Source: Devosiaceae bacterium
Lineage (GTDB): Bacteria > Pseudomonadota > Alphaproteobacteria > Rhizobiales > Devosiaceae
Assembly (NCBI GenBank): GCA_021648375.1
Contig: JAKISW010000027.1
Span: 1 to 37,559, forward strand
Reading direction: 5' to 3'
DNA: 37,559 bases
Below are positions 24,094 to 32,621 of the stretch, piece after piece (positions within the stretch are counted from its first letter, which is position 1; each line of letters opens with the position of its first letter). Under the pieces are notes generated by a model. That model was not told where the DNA came from. It did no database searches and saw nothing but the letters and a program-made list of their open reading frames with translations. The translations under genes and the position numbers were made by a program.

Positions 24094-24407
24094 AATAAAT
24101 CATTGAAATATAAAGATAAAACGGATTGTTCTTTCAGGGCATTCTTTTGTCTTGGTTCTCGTGTAACCACTATGTAACCACCGTGAAACGAACATTCAGC
24201 CAATTATTGCCATAAACGGCCACTGTTCGACGGTAGAGCAGTTGTTAATAGTGGTTGGCGGTCATCCCATTTTTGTAATGCAGAGCATGATCTTTTTGGT
24301 GAACTCGGCCCCTCTGGCCAATAGAGGTGCGCGTATACAGGCTTTTGTTTTCTTCTTCCCACTGCAAATAAAAGCGACTTGCTTTTTGTAATAAGGTTCA
24401 ACAATCT
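24094..24407. other. Gene-free stretch between tRNA-fMet and the LexA box
   Basis: About 310 bases hold no gene I can support on either strand. It contains the near-repeat GTAACCACTATGTAACCACC at about 24163-24182. Its position after a tRNA would suit an old attachment region, but no direct repeat of the tRNA end was found. Confidence 0.35.
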
Positions 24408-24422
24408 GTTCTTTTTTCGTTC
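24408..24422 (+). promoter_or_regulatory. LexA (SOS) box
   Basis: GTTC (24408-24411), seven bases, then GTTC (24419-24422) exactly match the alphaproteobacterial LexA consensus GTTC-N7-GTTC. It lies 22 bases upstream of the probable GTG start of the imuA remnant, where imuA-imuB-dnaE2 cassettes carry their SOS box. Confidence 0.7.
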
Positions 24423-24444
24423 TAAGGAAGGAGGCGGCTATTCG

Positions 24445-24720
24445 GTGGAGCAGGAATTTTCTGACATTTTTCCTTTTGCGTTTCACGTTCCCATGAAGCT
24501 ATGGGGCCTGGAGCAATCAGCTTTGCCGCCTGTTTGATTGGCATGGGCAAAGGTCCTGTTCTTTGGATTGGGGAGCAAAGGCAAAATGAACGTCTGCATC
24601 CGGGCGGATTGATACAATTTTGCGATCCGGTGCGGATTTTGTTTGCCTATGGTAAAACCCATATGGATGTGTTGTGGATTGCTGGTTTTTCTTTGATTCA
24701 AATTCAGCTCAATCGCCACA
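24445..24720 (+). pseudogene. imuA: Broken imuA remnant (SOS mutagenesis accessory protein)
   Basis: A GAGG ribosome site ends 10 bases before GTG 24445, which opens a frame reading VEQEFSDIFPFAFHV. The family-like text then continues in another frame from about 24492: HEAMGPGAISFAACLIGMGK, then GPVLWIGEQRQNERLHPGG and LIQFCDPVRILFAYG. That matches the central ImuA pattern (GPGA, VLWI, RLHPxGL, DPxRxL). ImuA is about 250 residues and belongs to a RecA-like fold, helping ImuB and DnaE2 in error-prone repair. Here the homology stops near 24720 with no imuB or dnaE2, and a frameshift lies near 24490. The lacI gene ends 12 bases beyond, so the sugar island probably replaced the rest. The identification rests on short motifs. 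Confidence 0.5.
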
Positions 24721-24731
24721 ATACTTTTCCC

Positions 24732-25757
24732 TTAGGCAGAATCCCGAAAAAGTATTGTTCCATCAATTAGTTGTCCATAGTTCTTGGGGGCGCTTTTGCC
24801 ATCACTTGTCAAAAGTGCCTGCATGGCTAGGGCACCAATTTTTTTTGTATCCTGGGCGACAGTGGTCAGCGACGGGGTAGTATACTTGCTGAAATGCTGA
24901 TTGTCGTGCCCGGCGACGCGCAAATCATCATCAGCATGCTTGCCCACTTTTAAGCCCAGCTTGGATGCCGCAGATATCACCCCAAAGGCAACGCGATCAT
25001 TAACGCACAATATTGTAGTACCCTTTGGAACCTTTTCACGCGATAACATCATGAATTGTTCAAAACCAAAACGCTCGAAATTATCTCGCACCGGAATTTG
25101 GTCCGGGTTAATAAGGCTGGGGGTATATCCCAATTTTTTCATGCGCTCAAAATACATATTCAGGCGTTCGACAATATTTGCATTCAAAGGTGGAAGGCCA
25201 AAAAACACCGGAGCAGAACCGGAACGGCATAGATAGTCGACCATCATATTAATGCTTTGCCGGTTATTTGTGCCAAAATAGGCGATGCCCTCCATTGGTC
25301 TGGAGTCCATAAAAACAATCGGTGTACTTACCTGAATTTCCTCAATCAAAACAGTATCGGAGGAAGACCCTAACGCCGCCATGGCGATACCTGCAACATT
25401 CATCGACTTGAGGCGACGCAATGCAATTTTTTCCATTTTCGGCTCATGGTGGGAACTTTGCAATATGGTAAGATATCCATGTTCTTCAGCATAAATTTCG
25501 ATGGCGCTTACCAGCTCTGCATAGAATGGATCAATTATTGAGGGTACGATAATCCCGATGGCACGCGATTTGCGTCGAGAAAGGTTCGAGGCATAAAAAT
25601 TTGGTTGATAACTGAACCTTTCCAGTCCCTTTTCAATAATAGTACGCGTTGATCTTCGCACCGCTTGCGGGTCATTGAAATATCTCGATACTGTGGGACG
25701 CGATAATCCGATCGCATCGGCAAACCCCTCCATCGTATGAATTTTTTTCTCAGACAC
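24732..25757 (-). CDS. LacI-family regulator of the sugar operon
   Basis: The 341-residue protein has an N-terminal LacI helix-turn-helix and hinge (TMEGFADAIGLSRPTVSRYFNDPQAVRRSTR ... YQPNFYASNLSRRKSRAIGIIVPSI). A periplasmic-binding-protein-like effector domain follows (TILCVNDRVAFGVISAA; VAGHDNQHFSKYTTPSLTTV). It is divergent from the binding-protein gene with 252 bases between, containing repeated CACGC/GCGTG sites. It is most likely the operon's repressor, induced by the sugar or a pathway intermediate. Confidence 0.9.
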   Translation of the reverse strand: MSEKKIHTMEGFADAIGLSRPTVSRYFNDPQAVRRSTRTIIEKGLERFSYQPNFYASNLSRRKSRAIGIIVPSIIDPFYAELVSAIEIYAEEHGYLTILQSSHHEPKMEKIALRRLKSMNVAGIAMAALGSSSDTVLIEEIQVSTPIVFMDSRPMEGIAYFGTNNRQSINMMVDYLCRSGSAPVFFGLPPLNANIVERLNMYFERMKKLGYTPSLINPDQIPVRDNFERFGFEQFMMLSREKVPKGTTILCVNDRVAFGVISAASKLGLKVGKHADDDLRVAGHDNQHFSKYTTPSLTTVAQDTKKIGALAMQALLTSDGKSAPKNYGQLIDGTILFRDSA

Positions 25758-25791
25758 CTTAAAATCCTAAATATCGATACCAACCAAAAGT

Positions 25792-25889
25792 CACGCTAAC
25801 GCGTGGATTGTGCCATAAAAAGTGATTCCCGTGTTAATAAAAACTTCTTGACACGCTACGTTTGTAAAAGTAATTGTTACGCGTGTCAA
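25792..25889. promoter_or_regulatory. LacI operators overlapping divergent promoters
   Basis: CACGC-TAAC-GCGTG lies at 25792-25805. A second dyad has perfect outer arms TTGACACGC (25848-25856) and GCGTGTCAA (25881-25889). Each outer arm also contains a TTGACA hexamer pointing inward. On the minus strand, TTGACA-N17-TACAAA is a good promoter for lacI. On the plus strand, TTGACA is followed at 17 bases by the weaker TAATTG. Repressor bound here would block both directions. Confidence 0.65.
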
Positions 25890-26009
25890 AGTTTTAACCA
25901 TTGCAATTGCCAGTGATTTATTAGGCTTTTGCAGAAAACGGGGTGCACGCTATTGGTCAAGGGCCAAGCCGGGCAATAGGAGGCCCGGAAATTTTAAAGG
26001 GAGGTTAAT

Positions 26010-26990
26010 ATGGGAATTGCTAAGAAGTTGGGTGCCATTGGGGTGCTAACCGCGATGTTGATGGCGGGAAGTGCCGTGGCGCAAGAAAAAATCACCATTG
26101 GCTTTTTGCCCGGTGTAGTTGACCCGTTTTATCAGGTTATGGAAATGGGAGTTATGGCTGCGGCCAAGGATTTGGGGATTACTATCGTAACCCAAATTCC
26201 ACCAACATGGGGCGTGCAAGTGCAAACCCCGATACTGGATGCTATGGTTGCGCGTGGTGATCTTGACTACATAATTCTTGCGCCAACAGATAAAGACCAA
26301 ATGATTGCTCCTCTTTTGCAGGCAAATGAGTCGGGCATTAAGATCATAACTGTCGATACTTTCTTGGGCGATGGTGATTATGCCAATGGCCCGGTAACAT
26401 TTCCGATCAGTGCTATCGGTTCAGACAATACCGAAGGCGGGCGTATTTCAGCGCGCGGCTTGGCCAAGGCAATCAATGGCGAGGGTAATGTTTACATCAA
26501 CTCGACCAACCCCAATGTAAGCTCGGTCGAAGCCCGTGCAATTGGTTTTACCGAAGTTATGGACAACGAGTTTCCTGATATAAATGTCGTCGGTTTGGAC
26601 TTTAACCTCAACGACATGAACACTGCGGTCCAGCAAACTTCAGCAACATTGGAGCGGGTTCCAGATCTGGCCGGCGTATTTGGTACCAACGTATTTAGTG
26701 CTCAAGGTGCGGGTACTGCTGTTGTTAATGCTGGTCTTGGCGGTGTGGTTCAGGTTGTTGCATATGATGCTACCAAGTTCGCAATCGAGCAGCTGCGTGA
26801 AGGTGTTGTTAGTCTGGTTCTGGCACAAAAACCTTATGATATGGGTTATATGGCAGTGCAGTTTGCATTCGCGGATTCCGCTGGTGTGACCTCGCTGCCA
26901 ACAAAAGTAGAAACCGGCTTTGCCATTATTGATATCAACAATGTTGATGATCCAGAAATCGCACGCTTCATCTATCAAGTAGCAGAATAA
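26010..26990 (+). CDS. Sugar ABC transporter substrate-binding protein (FrcB-like)
   Basis: The 326-residue protein has a signal peptide (MGIAKKLGAIGVLTAMLMAGSAVAQ) and a periplasmic-binding-protein type 1 fold (ITIGFLPGVVDPFYQVMEMGVMAAAKDLGI; YIILAPTDKDQM; AIGSDNTEGGR; VVAYDATKFAIEQL). It belongs to the ribose/xylose/fructose group. It captures sugar in the periplasm for the permease and ATPase encoded next. In rhizobia the related Frc system takes up fructose, mannose and ribose. GGGAGG precedes the ATG. A hairpin follows the stop, which would favour more of this protein than of the membrane parts. Confidence 0.9.
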   Translation: MGIAKKLGAIGVLTAMLMAGSAVAQEKITIGFLPGVVDPFYQVMEMGVMAAAKDLGITIVTQIPPTWGVQVQTPILDAMVARGDLDYIILAPTDKDQMIAPLLQANESGIKIITVDTFLGDGDYANGPVTFPISAIGSDNTEGGRISARGLAKAINGEGNVYINSTNPNVSSVEARAIGFTEVMDNEFPDINVVGLDFNLNDMNTAVQQTSATLERVPDLAGVFGTNVFSAQGAGTAVVNAGLGGVVQVVAYDATKFAIEQLREGVVSLVLAQKPYDMGYMAVQFAFADSAGVTSLPTKVETGFAIIDINNVDDPEIARFIYQVAE

Positions 26991-27015
26991 GCAAGATAGA
27001 TTTTTGTAGTAAAGT

Positions 27016-27053
27016 CGCCGGGGGTTCCGTGTTGGTATCTCCGGCGTATTTTT
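27016..27053 (+). terminator. Hairpin attenuator between binding-protein and permease genes
   Basis: CGCCGG (27016-27021) and CCGGCG (27041-27046) form a six-pair GC stem with a 19-base loop, followed by TATTTTT. It lies 26 bases past the binding-protein stop and 43 before the permease start. Leaky terminators here are common in ABC importer operons. Confidence 0.55.
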
Positions 27054-27095
27054 AAGGTTCGCGGGCAAAAGCTACGTGACTTCAAGGGGGAATAA

Positions 27096-28226
27096 ATGGG
27101 CTCCAGCGACAAATCGGCATCTAAAGGCAGCGGCAAATCGGCATCTCAAGTATTGATACTTAGTTTGATGCAGGTATGGGCCTGGGTATTTTTGGCCTGC
27201 CTTGTTCTTATATTCATAGTAGCGGTTCCCATTATCAGCGGCAGCTCGGTAAGTTTCCTCTCGGTGCGCAATTCCCAAAATATTTTGGTGGCGATCACCC
27301 CGGTTTTATTGTTGGGGCTTGGGCAGACATTTGTAATTATTTCTGGTGGCATCGACCTTTCTGTTGGCTGGGTCATGAGTTTTGCTTCGGTTATTTCCGC
27401 TCTTGCACTGCGCGCAGCCTATGATTCAGGCCTGCCCTTGTGGATAGCGGTTCTGGCTGGATTGATTACTGCAATAATCGGTTGTGGTGCCATTGGTTTG
27501 TTCAACGGAGTTATTATTGCCAAGCTTAAGGTTCCGCCCTTTATCGTAACATTGGGTACATCGTTTATAGTGCGCGGTATGGCCCTTCTCATGTCAGAAA
27601 ACACTACCGTTATTGGCCTGCCATCCGGTGTGCGTGATTATGGCAACGAATCCTTGATGTATTATATCCGTGGCGAGGGTGGTGGCATGTATTTCTTCAC
27701 CAAACCAGAGGTGACCGTCGATCTTTTACGCAAAATGGATCGCATTATTACCTATCCGGTTTTAATGACTGCTCTGGTTGTAGCGATTGCAATCTATGTT
27801 CTCAGGCGCACCAAATTTGGCCGCTATACCTATGCCATTGGCGGCAATCAGGTGGCGGCAACCCGTGCCGGTGTTCCGGTCGAAAGTCACATTATCAAAT
27901 TATATGTTTTAGCCTCAGTCACAGCTGGCATCGCAGGTTTCTTGTCTATGCTTCGCTTTACCGCCGGCTCCGCTGTTATCGGAGATCCATTGCTATTGTC
28001 GTCTATCGCAGCGGTTATCATTGGCGGTGTATCGTTGTTTGGCGGTTCTGGCTCGATTGTTGGAACGGTAATTGGCGCGTTGATCATTGCGGTATTGACC
28101 ACAGGACTTGTCATGCTGAACGTCCCCTCTTTCTGGCAGTTTATCGTGGTTGGTGCAGTGGTTATTCTAGCTGTTTTGATCGATCAGACACGTGATATAA
28201 TCAAAGCAAAAATTGGGACTGGTTAA
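27096..28226 (+). CDS. Sugar ABC transporter permease (FrcC-like)
   Basis: The 376-residue protein has about ten hydrophobic helices. The BPD_transp_2 motifs of ribose-type permeases are present: GLGQTFVIISGGIDLSVGWVMSFASV and RRTKFGRYTYAIGGNQVAATRAGV. It forms the inner-membrane channel of the importer, probably as a homodimer. The N-terminal 17 residues are an unusual low-complexity SDKSASKGSGKSAS stretch, encoded by a near-duplicate of AAATCGGCATCT. GGGGG upstream supports the start. The stop directly abuts the ATPase start. Confidence 0.9.
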   Translation: MGSSDKSASKGSGKSASQVLILSLMQVWAWVFLACLVLIFIVAVPIISGSSVSFLSVRNSQNILVAITPVLLLGLGQTFVIISGGIDLSVGWVMSFASVISALALRAAYDSGLPLWIAVLAGLITAIIGCGAIGLFNGVIIAKLKVPPFIVTLGTSFIVRGMALLMSENTTVIGLPSGVRDYGNESLMYYIRGEGGGMYFFTKPEVTVDLLRKMDRIITYPVLMTALVVAIAIYVLRRTKFGRYTYAIGGNQVAATRAGVPVESHIIKLYVLASVTAGIAGFLSMLRFTAGSAVIGDPLLLSSIAAVIIGGVSLFGGSGSIVGTVIGALIIAVLTTGLVMLNVPSFWQFIVVGAVVILAVLIDQTRDIIKAKIGTG

Positions 28227-29006
28227 ATGGAAAAACCTCCAATTCTTTCGATCCGAAACCTGACTAAAAATTTTGGGGGGTTGGTCGCGGTCGACAATGT
28301 TGATCTAGATATTTATCCGGGAGAAGTGTTGGCATTGTTGGGAGACAATGGCGCTGGCAAGTCCACATTGATTAAGTGCGTATCCGGTGTGCATAGTCAC
28401 AATAGTGGCAGCATTACCTTTCAAGGTGAAGAGGTGCGGTTTTCCAGCCCGATAGATGCTCGTAATCGGGGAATCGAGACAATTTATCAGGACCTTGCTC
28501 TGGCCAATAATCTGGATGTGGCTAGCAATGTGTTTTTGGGTAGAGAAAAAGAAAAGAAATATCTGGGCGGGCTTGTCAGGTCGCTGGACGATGAATTCAT
28601 GCGGGATTGTTCCGCAGAAGCTTTAAAATCCCTGCATGTGGAATTGCCCTCGCTCAGATCACCGATCGAGACCCTGTCGGGCGGACAAAGGCAAGCCGTT
28701 GCCATTGCACGTGCTGTTTATTGGGACGCCGGTTTGATGATTATGGACGAGCCGACAAATAATCTTGGTGTGCCGGAACAAAAAAAGGTTCTGGAGCTGA
28801 TCAATACCCTGCGCGAGCGCGGTGTGCCGGTAATCCTTATCAGCCATAATTTACCGGATGTTTTTGCTGTTGCTGACCGTTTGGCGGTAATGCATCGTGG
28901 TCGCAAGGTAACTGAAAAGAAAATCAGTGAAACCAACTCGGAAGAGGTTGTGCAATATATGGTTGGCGCGCTGGATGACACGCGCGAAACAGAAATGGCA
29001 GGCTAA
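28227..29006 (+). CDS. Sugar ABC transporter ATP-binding protein (FrcA-like)
   Basis: The 259-residue protein is a single ATPase domain, unlike the double-domain RbsA, matching FrcA. Walker A is GDNGAGKST, the signature LSGGQRQ, Walker B LMIMDEPT and the H-loop ISHN. After Walker B the sequence is NNLGV rather than the usual AALGV. The ATG follows the permease stop with no gap, so translation is coupled. It powers import of the sugar that feeds the downstream enzymes. Confidence 0.9.
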   Translation: MEKPPILSIRNLTKNFGGLVAVDNVDLDIYPGEVLALLGDNGAGKSTLIKCVSGVHSHNSGSITFQGEEVRFSSPIDARNRGIETIYQDLALANNLDVASNVFLGREKEKKYLGGLVRSLDDEFMRDCSAEALKSLHVELPSLRSPIETLSGGQRQAVAIARAVYWDAGLMIMDEPTNNLGVPEQKKVLELINTLRERGVPVILISHNLPDVFAVADRLAVMHRGRKVTEKKISETNSEEVVQYMVGALDDTRETEMAG

Positions 29007-29008
29007 AA

Positions 29009-29791
29009 ATGAAGGGTCGAGTGATATTGGTTACTGGCTCGAACGAAGGGATAGGTTTTGCTATCGCCCGTTTGTGCCATGACAGGGGTGCCATAGTTGT
29101 TTTGCATGGCTTGGACGCCTCGACCCTAAAGGTTTCTGCCAACAATATCGGTGCGGATGTCAAATTTATTGCGGCTGATCTGATGGACACTGACGCCCCA
29201 AGCAAAATCATTGATTTTGTCATAGCACAGCATGGTCGCATCGATGGATTGGTAAACAATGCCGGCATGTTGGATCGCTGCACCCTTGAGACAGCTTCGG
29301 CAGAACTTTCCGATAGGATGTTTGCGGTCAATTTTCGTGCCCCGATGATGTTGATAAAGGCAGCAGTTGCCAAAATGGTGGTGCAGGGCAATGGCGGTAG
29401 TATTGTTAATATCGGCTCGGTAAATTCGACCTGCGGGGCGCCAACATTGCTGATATATTCGGCGACCAAGGCGGCATTGGCTACAATGACCAGAAATCTG
29501 GGCGCATCGCTTGGGCGGGACGGGATAAGGATCAACCAGATTGATGTTGGCTGGACGGTTACTGAATCCGAGCACCGCATTCAGGCGGCAGAGGGGCAGC
29601 CTAAGAATTGGCAGCAATTGATACCTGCTGATTATCAGCCCAGCGGGGCCTTGCTATCGGTAAAACAAGTGGCCCGGCATGCGGTTTTTTGGCTTTCGCT
29701 AGAAAGCGCGCCCGTGAATGGACAGGTTATAGAAGTTGAACAATACCCGATGATCGGGCGATCTTTCGGGAGTAATTGGAGCGATGATTAA
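29009..29791 (+). CDS. Short-chain dehydrogenase, candidate sugar 1-dehydrogenase
   Basis: The 260-residue SDR has TGSNEGIG (10-17), NNAG (83-86), catalytic Ser137 and Tyr150-x3-Lys154. It begins two bases after the ATPase stop, so it is co-translated with the importer. Related SDRs oxidise sugars at C1 to lactones or interconvert ketoacids. With a lactonase and mannonate dehydratase in the operon, oxidation of an imported hexose such as mannose to its lactone is the most economical role. A mannonate or fructuronate reductase role, as usually paired with UxuA, remains possible. The C-terminal half departs from the common glucose-dehydrogenase pattern. Confidence 0.85.
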   Translation: MKGRVILVTGSNEGIGFAIARLCHDRGAIVVLHGLDASTLKVSANNIGADVKFIAADLMDTDAPSKIIDFVIAQHGRIDGLVNNAGMLDRCTLETASAELSDRMFAVNFRAPMMLIKAAVAKMVVQGNGGSIVNIGSVNSTCGAPTLLIYSATKAALATMTRNLGASLGRDGIRINQIDVGWTVTESEHRIQAAEGQPKNWQQLIPADYQPSGALLSVKQVARHAVFWLSLESAPVNGQVIEVEQYPMIGRSFGSNWSDD

Positions 29792-29806
29792 GGGGCATCT
29801 AACGAA

Positions 29807-31012
29807 ATGAAGCAAACTTGGCGCTGGTATGGACCAAATGACCCCGTTAGTCTGGCGGATGCAAAACAGGCGGGCGTTGAGGGCATAGTAACGGCGCTAC
29901 ACCATGTGCCGCCGGGCGATATATGGACATTGGCCGAAATCGAAAAACGCAAGAACGAGGTAGCCCATTTGCCCGATGGCAGCCCAAGCTCAATGGTTTG
30001 GGATGTGGTCGAGAGTGTGTTTATCAGCGATGATATCAAGGCGCAGGTTGGTGATTGGCGTGTTCAGCTGGATAATTACAAACAAACCCTGAAAAACCTT
30101 GGTGCGGCTAATATTCGTGTGGTGGCCTATCACACCATGCCGGTACTCGACTGGACGCGCACTGATCTTAGATGGAAACATCACAACACTGGCTTGGCCC
30201 TGCGTTATGACGTGATCGACATGGCAGTGTTCGATATTCATATCCTTGGGCGCAAAGGTGCTAGTGAAACATATTCCGATGAAATTATAGAGCTTGCCAA
30301 GGCGCGTTTTGCCGCCATGGCCAATGACGAGAAGGCCAAACTGACACACAACATAATTGCCGGATTGCCCGGTGCCGGGGAAAACTGGTCTTTGGATGAT
30401 TTTTCTGATCGCCTTGCGGTTTGGAACGGGATCAGTGACGAACAGCTCAGGAAAAACCATGTGGATTTTCTAAGCGAAATCATACCATTGTCCGAAGAAA
30501 TTGGCGTCCGCATGGCCTGCCATCCTGATGATCCCCCTTTCCCCATTCTTGGCCTGCCACGGATCATGTCTACCAAAGATGATTTTCAATCCATGTTCGA
30601 TGCTGTTGATCTGCCTGCAAATGGCATGACATTTTGCACCGGTTCTCTTGGTGCCCGTGGCGATAATGATTTGCCCGAACTTGCACGCGTATTTGGCCCC
30701 CATATTCACTTTGCCCATTTGCGAAATGTTAAGCGTGAAAGCGATGATATTCCCTGTTCCTTCCACGAGGATAACCATCTGGAAGGCTCATCAAATATGT
30801 TGCATGTTATCAAAGCATTGCTCAGTGAAGAGGCGCGGCGCAAATCTAGCGGGGAGGGGGCTGCCAATATACCGATGCGCCCCGATCATGGCCACGAAAT
30901 GCTTGGCGATATCGGTGCTGGCGGCAATCCGGGATATACTGCTATCGGGCGGCTGCGCGGATTGGCCGAATTGCGCGGGGCTATGCTGGCAATTCAGGAG
31001 TTTTCCCTTTGA
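29807..31012 (+). CDS. uxuA: D-mannonate dehydratase
   Basis: The 401-residue protein is a clear UxuA: MKQTWRWYGPNDPVSLADAKQAGVEGIVTALHHVPPG at the start, then MACHPDDPP, FCTGSLGARGDND, HIHFAHLRNVKR and MRPDHGHEML. His, Cys, His and Asp from these motifs form the metal site in the family. It removes water from D-mannonate to give 2-keto-3-deoxy-D-gluconate (KDG). In E. coli it belongs to glucuronate breakdown with uronate isomerase, but no uxaC-like isomerase or KDG kinase/aldolase is present here. That absence suggests a different entry into and exit from mannonate and KDG. Confidence 0.95.
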   Translation: MKQTWRWYGPNDPVSLADAKQAGVEGIVTALHHVPPGDIWTLAEIEKRKNEVAHLPDGSPSSMVWDVVESVFISDDIKAQVGDWRVQLDNYKQTLKNLGAANIRVVAYHTMPVLDWTRTDLRWKHHNTGLALRYDVIDMAVFDIHILGRKGASETYSDEIIELAKARFAAMANDEKAKLTHNIIAGLPGAGENWSLDDFSDRLAVWNGISDEQLRKNHVDFLSEIIPLSEEIGVRMACHPDDPPFPILGLPRIMSTKDDFQSMFDAVDLPANGMTFCTGSLGARGDNDLPELARVFGPHIHFAHLRNVKRESDDIPCSFHEDNHLEGSSNMLHVIKALLSEEARRKSSGEGAANIPMRPDHGHEMLGDIGAGGNPGYTAIGRLRGLAELRGAMLAIQEFSL

Positions 31013-31689
31013 TGGAAGCATCTGACACCATTGCCAGGGCTATTTTTGAGCGCAAAAAACCCGACGAGAGAATTATCGTTGCTATTGCTGGCGCGCCAGC
31101 GGCGGGAAAAACCACAATCGCTAGTGACTTGTGCGATATGTTGAACCAAAAGAGCGCAGGCAGTGCCGCAATTTTGGCCATGGATGGTTTTCACTTCGAT
31201 AATAGCGTTTTGAAAGCGCGGGGAATACTTGCCAAAAAGGGAGCGCCGCAAACATTTGACGCGGATGGTTTTACTGCCGCCCTTGAGCGAGTTCGAGCCG
31301 GCAATCAAAATGTTGCCATTCCGGTTTTTGATCGCCAGATGGATCTGTCACGCTCCGGAGCAAGCGTGATTGATGCGGCAGTAGAAATTATAATTGTCGA
31401 GGGCAATTATCTGCTTCTTGAGCATTCTCAATGGGCGCAATCGGCGTTGCATTATAATCTGAAAATATTCATTGAGGTTCCCCTGTCCATATTAGAGGAA
31501 CGCCTGATTAAGCGCTGGATTAGCTATGGTTTTGATCCAGTTGCGGCCAAGGAGCGGGCGCAACAAAATGATTTGGTAAATGCCAAAATTGTGCTGCAGG
31601 AATCCCAGCCAGCCGATATCGTAATTTCACCTTTGAACGGATATCAAAGCCAAGAAAAGGAGCCCTTAAGTGCTAGCAGAATGTTTTGA
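31012..31689 (+). CDS. P-loop sugar kinase-like protein (FrcK-like)
   Basis: The start at 31012 overlaps the uxuA stop (TGATG) and has AGGAG 12 bases upstream. The 225-residue protein has a P-loop (GAPAAGKTT, 27-35), an aspartate in AMDGFHFDN, and VEGNYLLLEH, the layout of the phosphoribulokinase/uridine-kinase fold. Proteins of this type occur beside Frc transporters in rhizobia as FrcK. It would phosphorylate a sugar or sugar acid, but the substrate is not proven. Fructose or a product of the cleavage pathway are candidates. Its 3' end overlaps the next gene by 20 bases. Confidence 0.82.
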   Translation: MEASDTIARAIFERKKPDERIIVAIAGAPAAGKTTIASDLCDMLNQKSAGSAAILAMDGFHFDNSVLKARGILAKKGAPQTFDADGFTAALERVRAGNQNVAIPVFDRQMDLSRSGASVIDAAVEIIIVEGNYLLLEHSQWAQSALHYNLKIFIEVPLSILEERLIKRWISYGFDPVAAKERAQQNDLVNAKIVLQESQPADIVISPLNGYQSQEKEPLSASRMF

Positions 31690-32608
31690 GGTCATTGATT
31701 TACGCTTTCACGCCCTGATCTTTGAAAATGTATTTATTGAAAAACTCTGGACCGGCGCGCGTTGGACCGAGGGGCCGTGTTATGTTCCTGCCGGTCGCTA
31801 TGTGTTGTTTTCCGATATACCCAATGATCGGGTTTTGCGCTTTGATGAATTGTCTGGCGCGGTTAGTTTGTTTGCCGATCGCTGCGGCTTTCAAAATGGG
31901 CGTACAATGGATCGTCAGGGCCGGATTATATCCTGCGAACATGGCGGTCGGCGCGTGTCGCGAATTGAGCATGATGGCAATATAGCTGAACTTTGCGCCG
32001 CTTTTGATGGCAAAAAACTCAATTCCCCCAATGATGTGGTAGTGAAGTCCGACGGCTCGATCTGGTTTACCGATCCCACCTATGGCATCGATAGTGATTA
32101 TGAAGGCCACGCGGCCAAAAGCGAAATTGGCGCGTCCTATGTCTATCGAATTGATCCCCTTGATGGCAAAACAACGGCCGTGGTGATGGATTTTGCAAAG
32201 CCCAACGGCTTGGCATTCAACGGGGATGAAAGTAGCCTTTACATCTCGGATACCGGTCTTAGCCATGATCCTGACGGGCCGCACCATATTCGGGCCTTTG
32301 ATTTGTCAGCGGATGGTAAATCCTTGCAATCCAAGGGAGAGGTTTTTGCCACCTGCGATGCCGGAGTATTTGACGGGTTTCGGTTCGATCGAGACGGGAA
32401 TATCTGGGCAAGTGCCGGCGATGGAGTTCATTGCTATGCGCCGGATGGCTGTCTGCTGGGCAAAATTCTAATCCCCGAGGCGGTGTCCAATGTTGAATTT
32501 GGTGGCCCAAAACGAAACCGGCTCTATATCTGTGCCACGCAAAGCCTTTATTCGGTTTACCTGCGCACTAACGGCGCCAACCCGACTATGTCCCCTGATG
32601 CCTCTTGA
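31670..32608 (+). CDS. SMP-30/gluconolactonase-family lactonase
   Basis: The GTG start at 31670 is preceded by AGGAG and gives 312 residues. The six-bladed propeller is marked by WTEGPCYVPAGRYVLFSDIPNDRVLRF, NSPNDVVVKSDGSIWFTDPTYGI, KPNGLAFNGDESSLYISDTG and FDGFRFDRDGNIWASAGDGVHCY. Conserved Glu, Asn and Asp residues hold a divalent metal. The enzyme hydrolyses sugar lactones to acids, fitting between a sugar 1-dehydrogenase and mannonate dehydratase. The 20-base overlap with the kinase gene implies coupled translation. Confidence 0.9.
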   Translation: MLAECFEVIDLRFHALIFENVFIEKLWTGARWTEGPCYVPAGRYVLFSDIPNDRVLRFDELSGAVSLFADRCGFQNGRTMDRQGRIISCEHGGRRVSRIEHDGNIAELCAAFDGKKLNSPNDVVVKSDGSIWFTDPTYGIDSDYEGHAAKSEIGASYVYRIDPLDGKTTAVVMDFAKPNGLAFNGDESSLYISDTGLSHDPDGPHHIRAFDLSADGKSLQSKGEVFATCDAGVFDGFRFDRDGNIWASAGDGVHCYAPDGCLLGKILIPEAVSNVEFGGPKRNRLYICATQSLYSVYLRTNGANPTMSPDAS

Positions 32609-32621
32609 AGGAAGGCTCACC

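Noticed and set aside
24163..24182. Near-repeat GTAACCACTATGTAACCACC after the tRNA as a CRISPR or attachment repeat
   Set aside because: Only two imperfect short copies occur, with no regular spacer pattern and no match to the tRNA 3' end.
29009..29791. SDR after the importer as fructuronate reductase (UxuB)
   Set aside because: UxuB belongs to the long-chain mannitol dehydrogenase family of about 480 residues; this is a 260-residue classical SDR, and no uronate isomerase is present.
31700..32287. Long minus-strand open frame (195 codons) within the lactonase gene
   Set aside because: It is fully antisense to a well-conserved SMP-30 gene and has an implausible composition.
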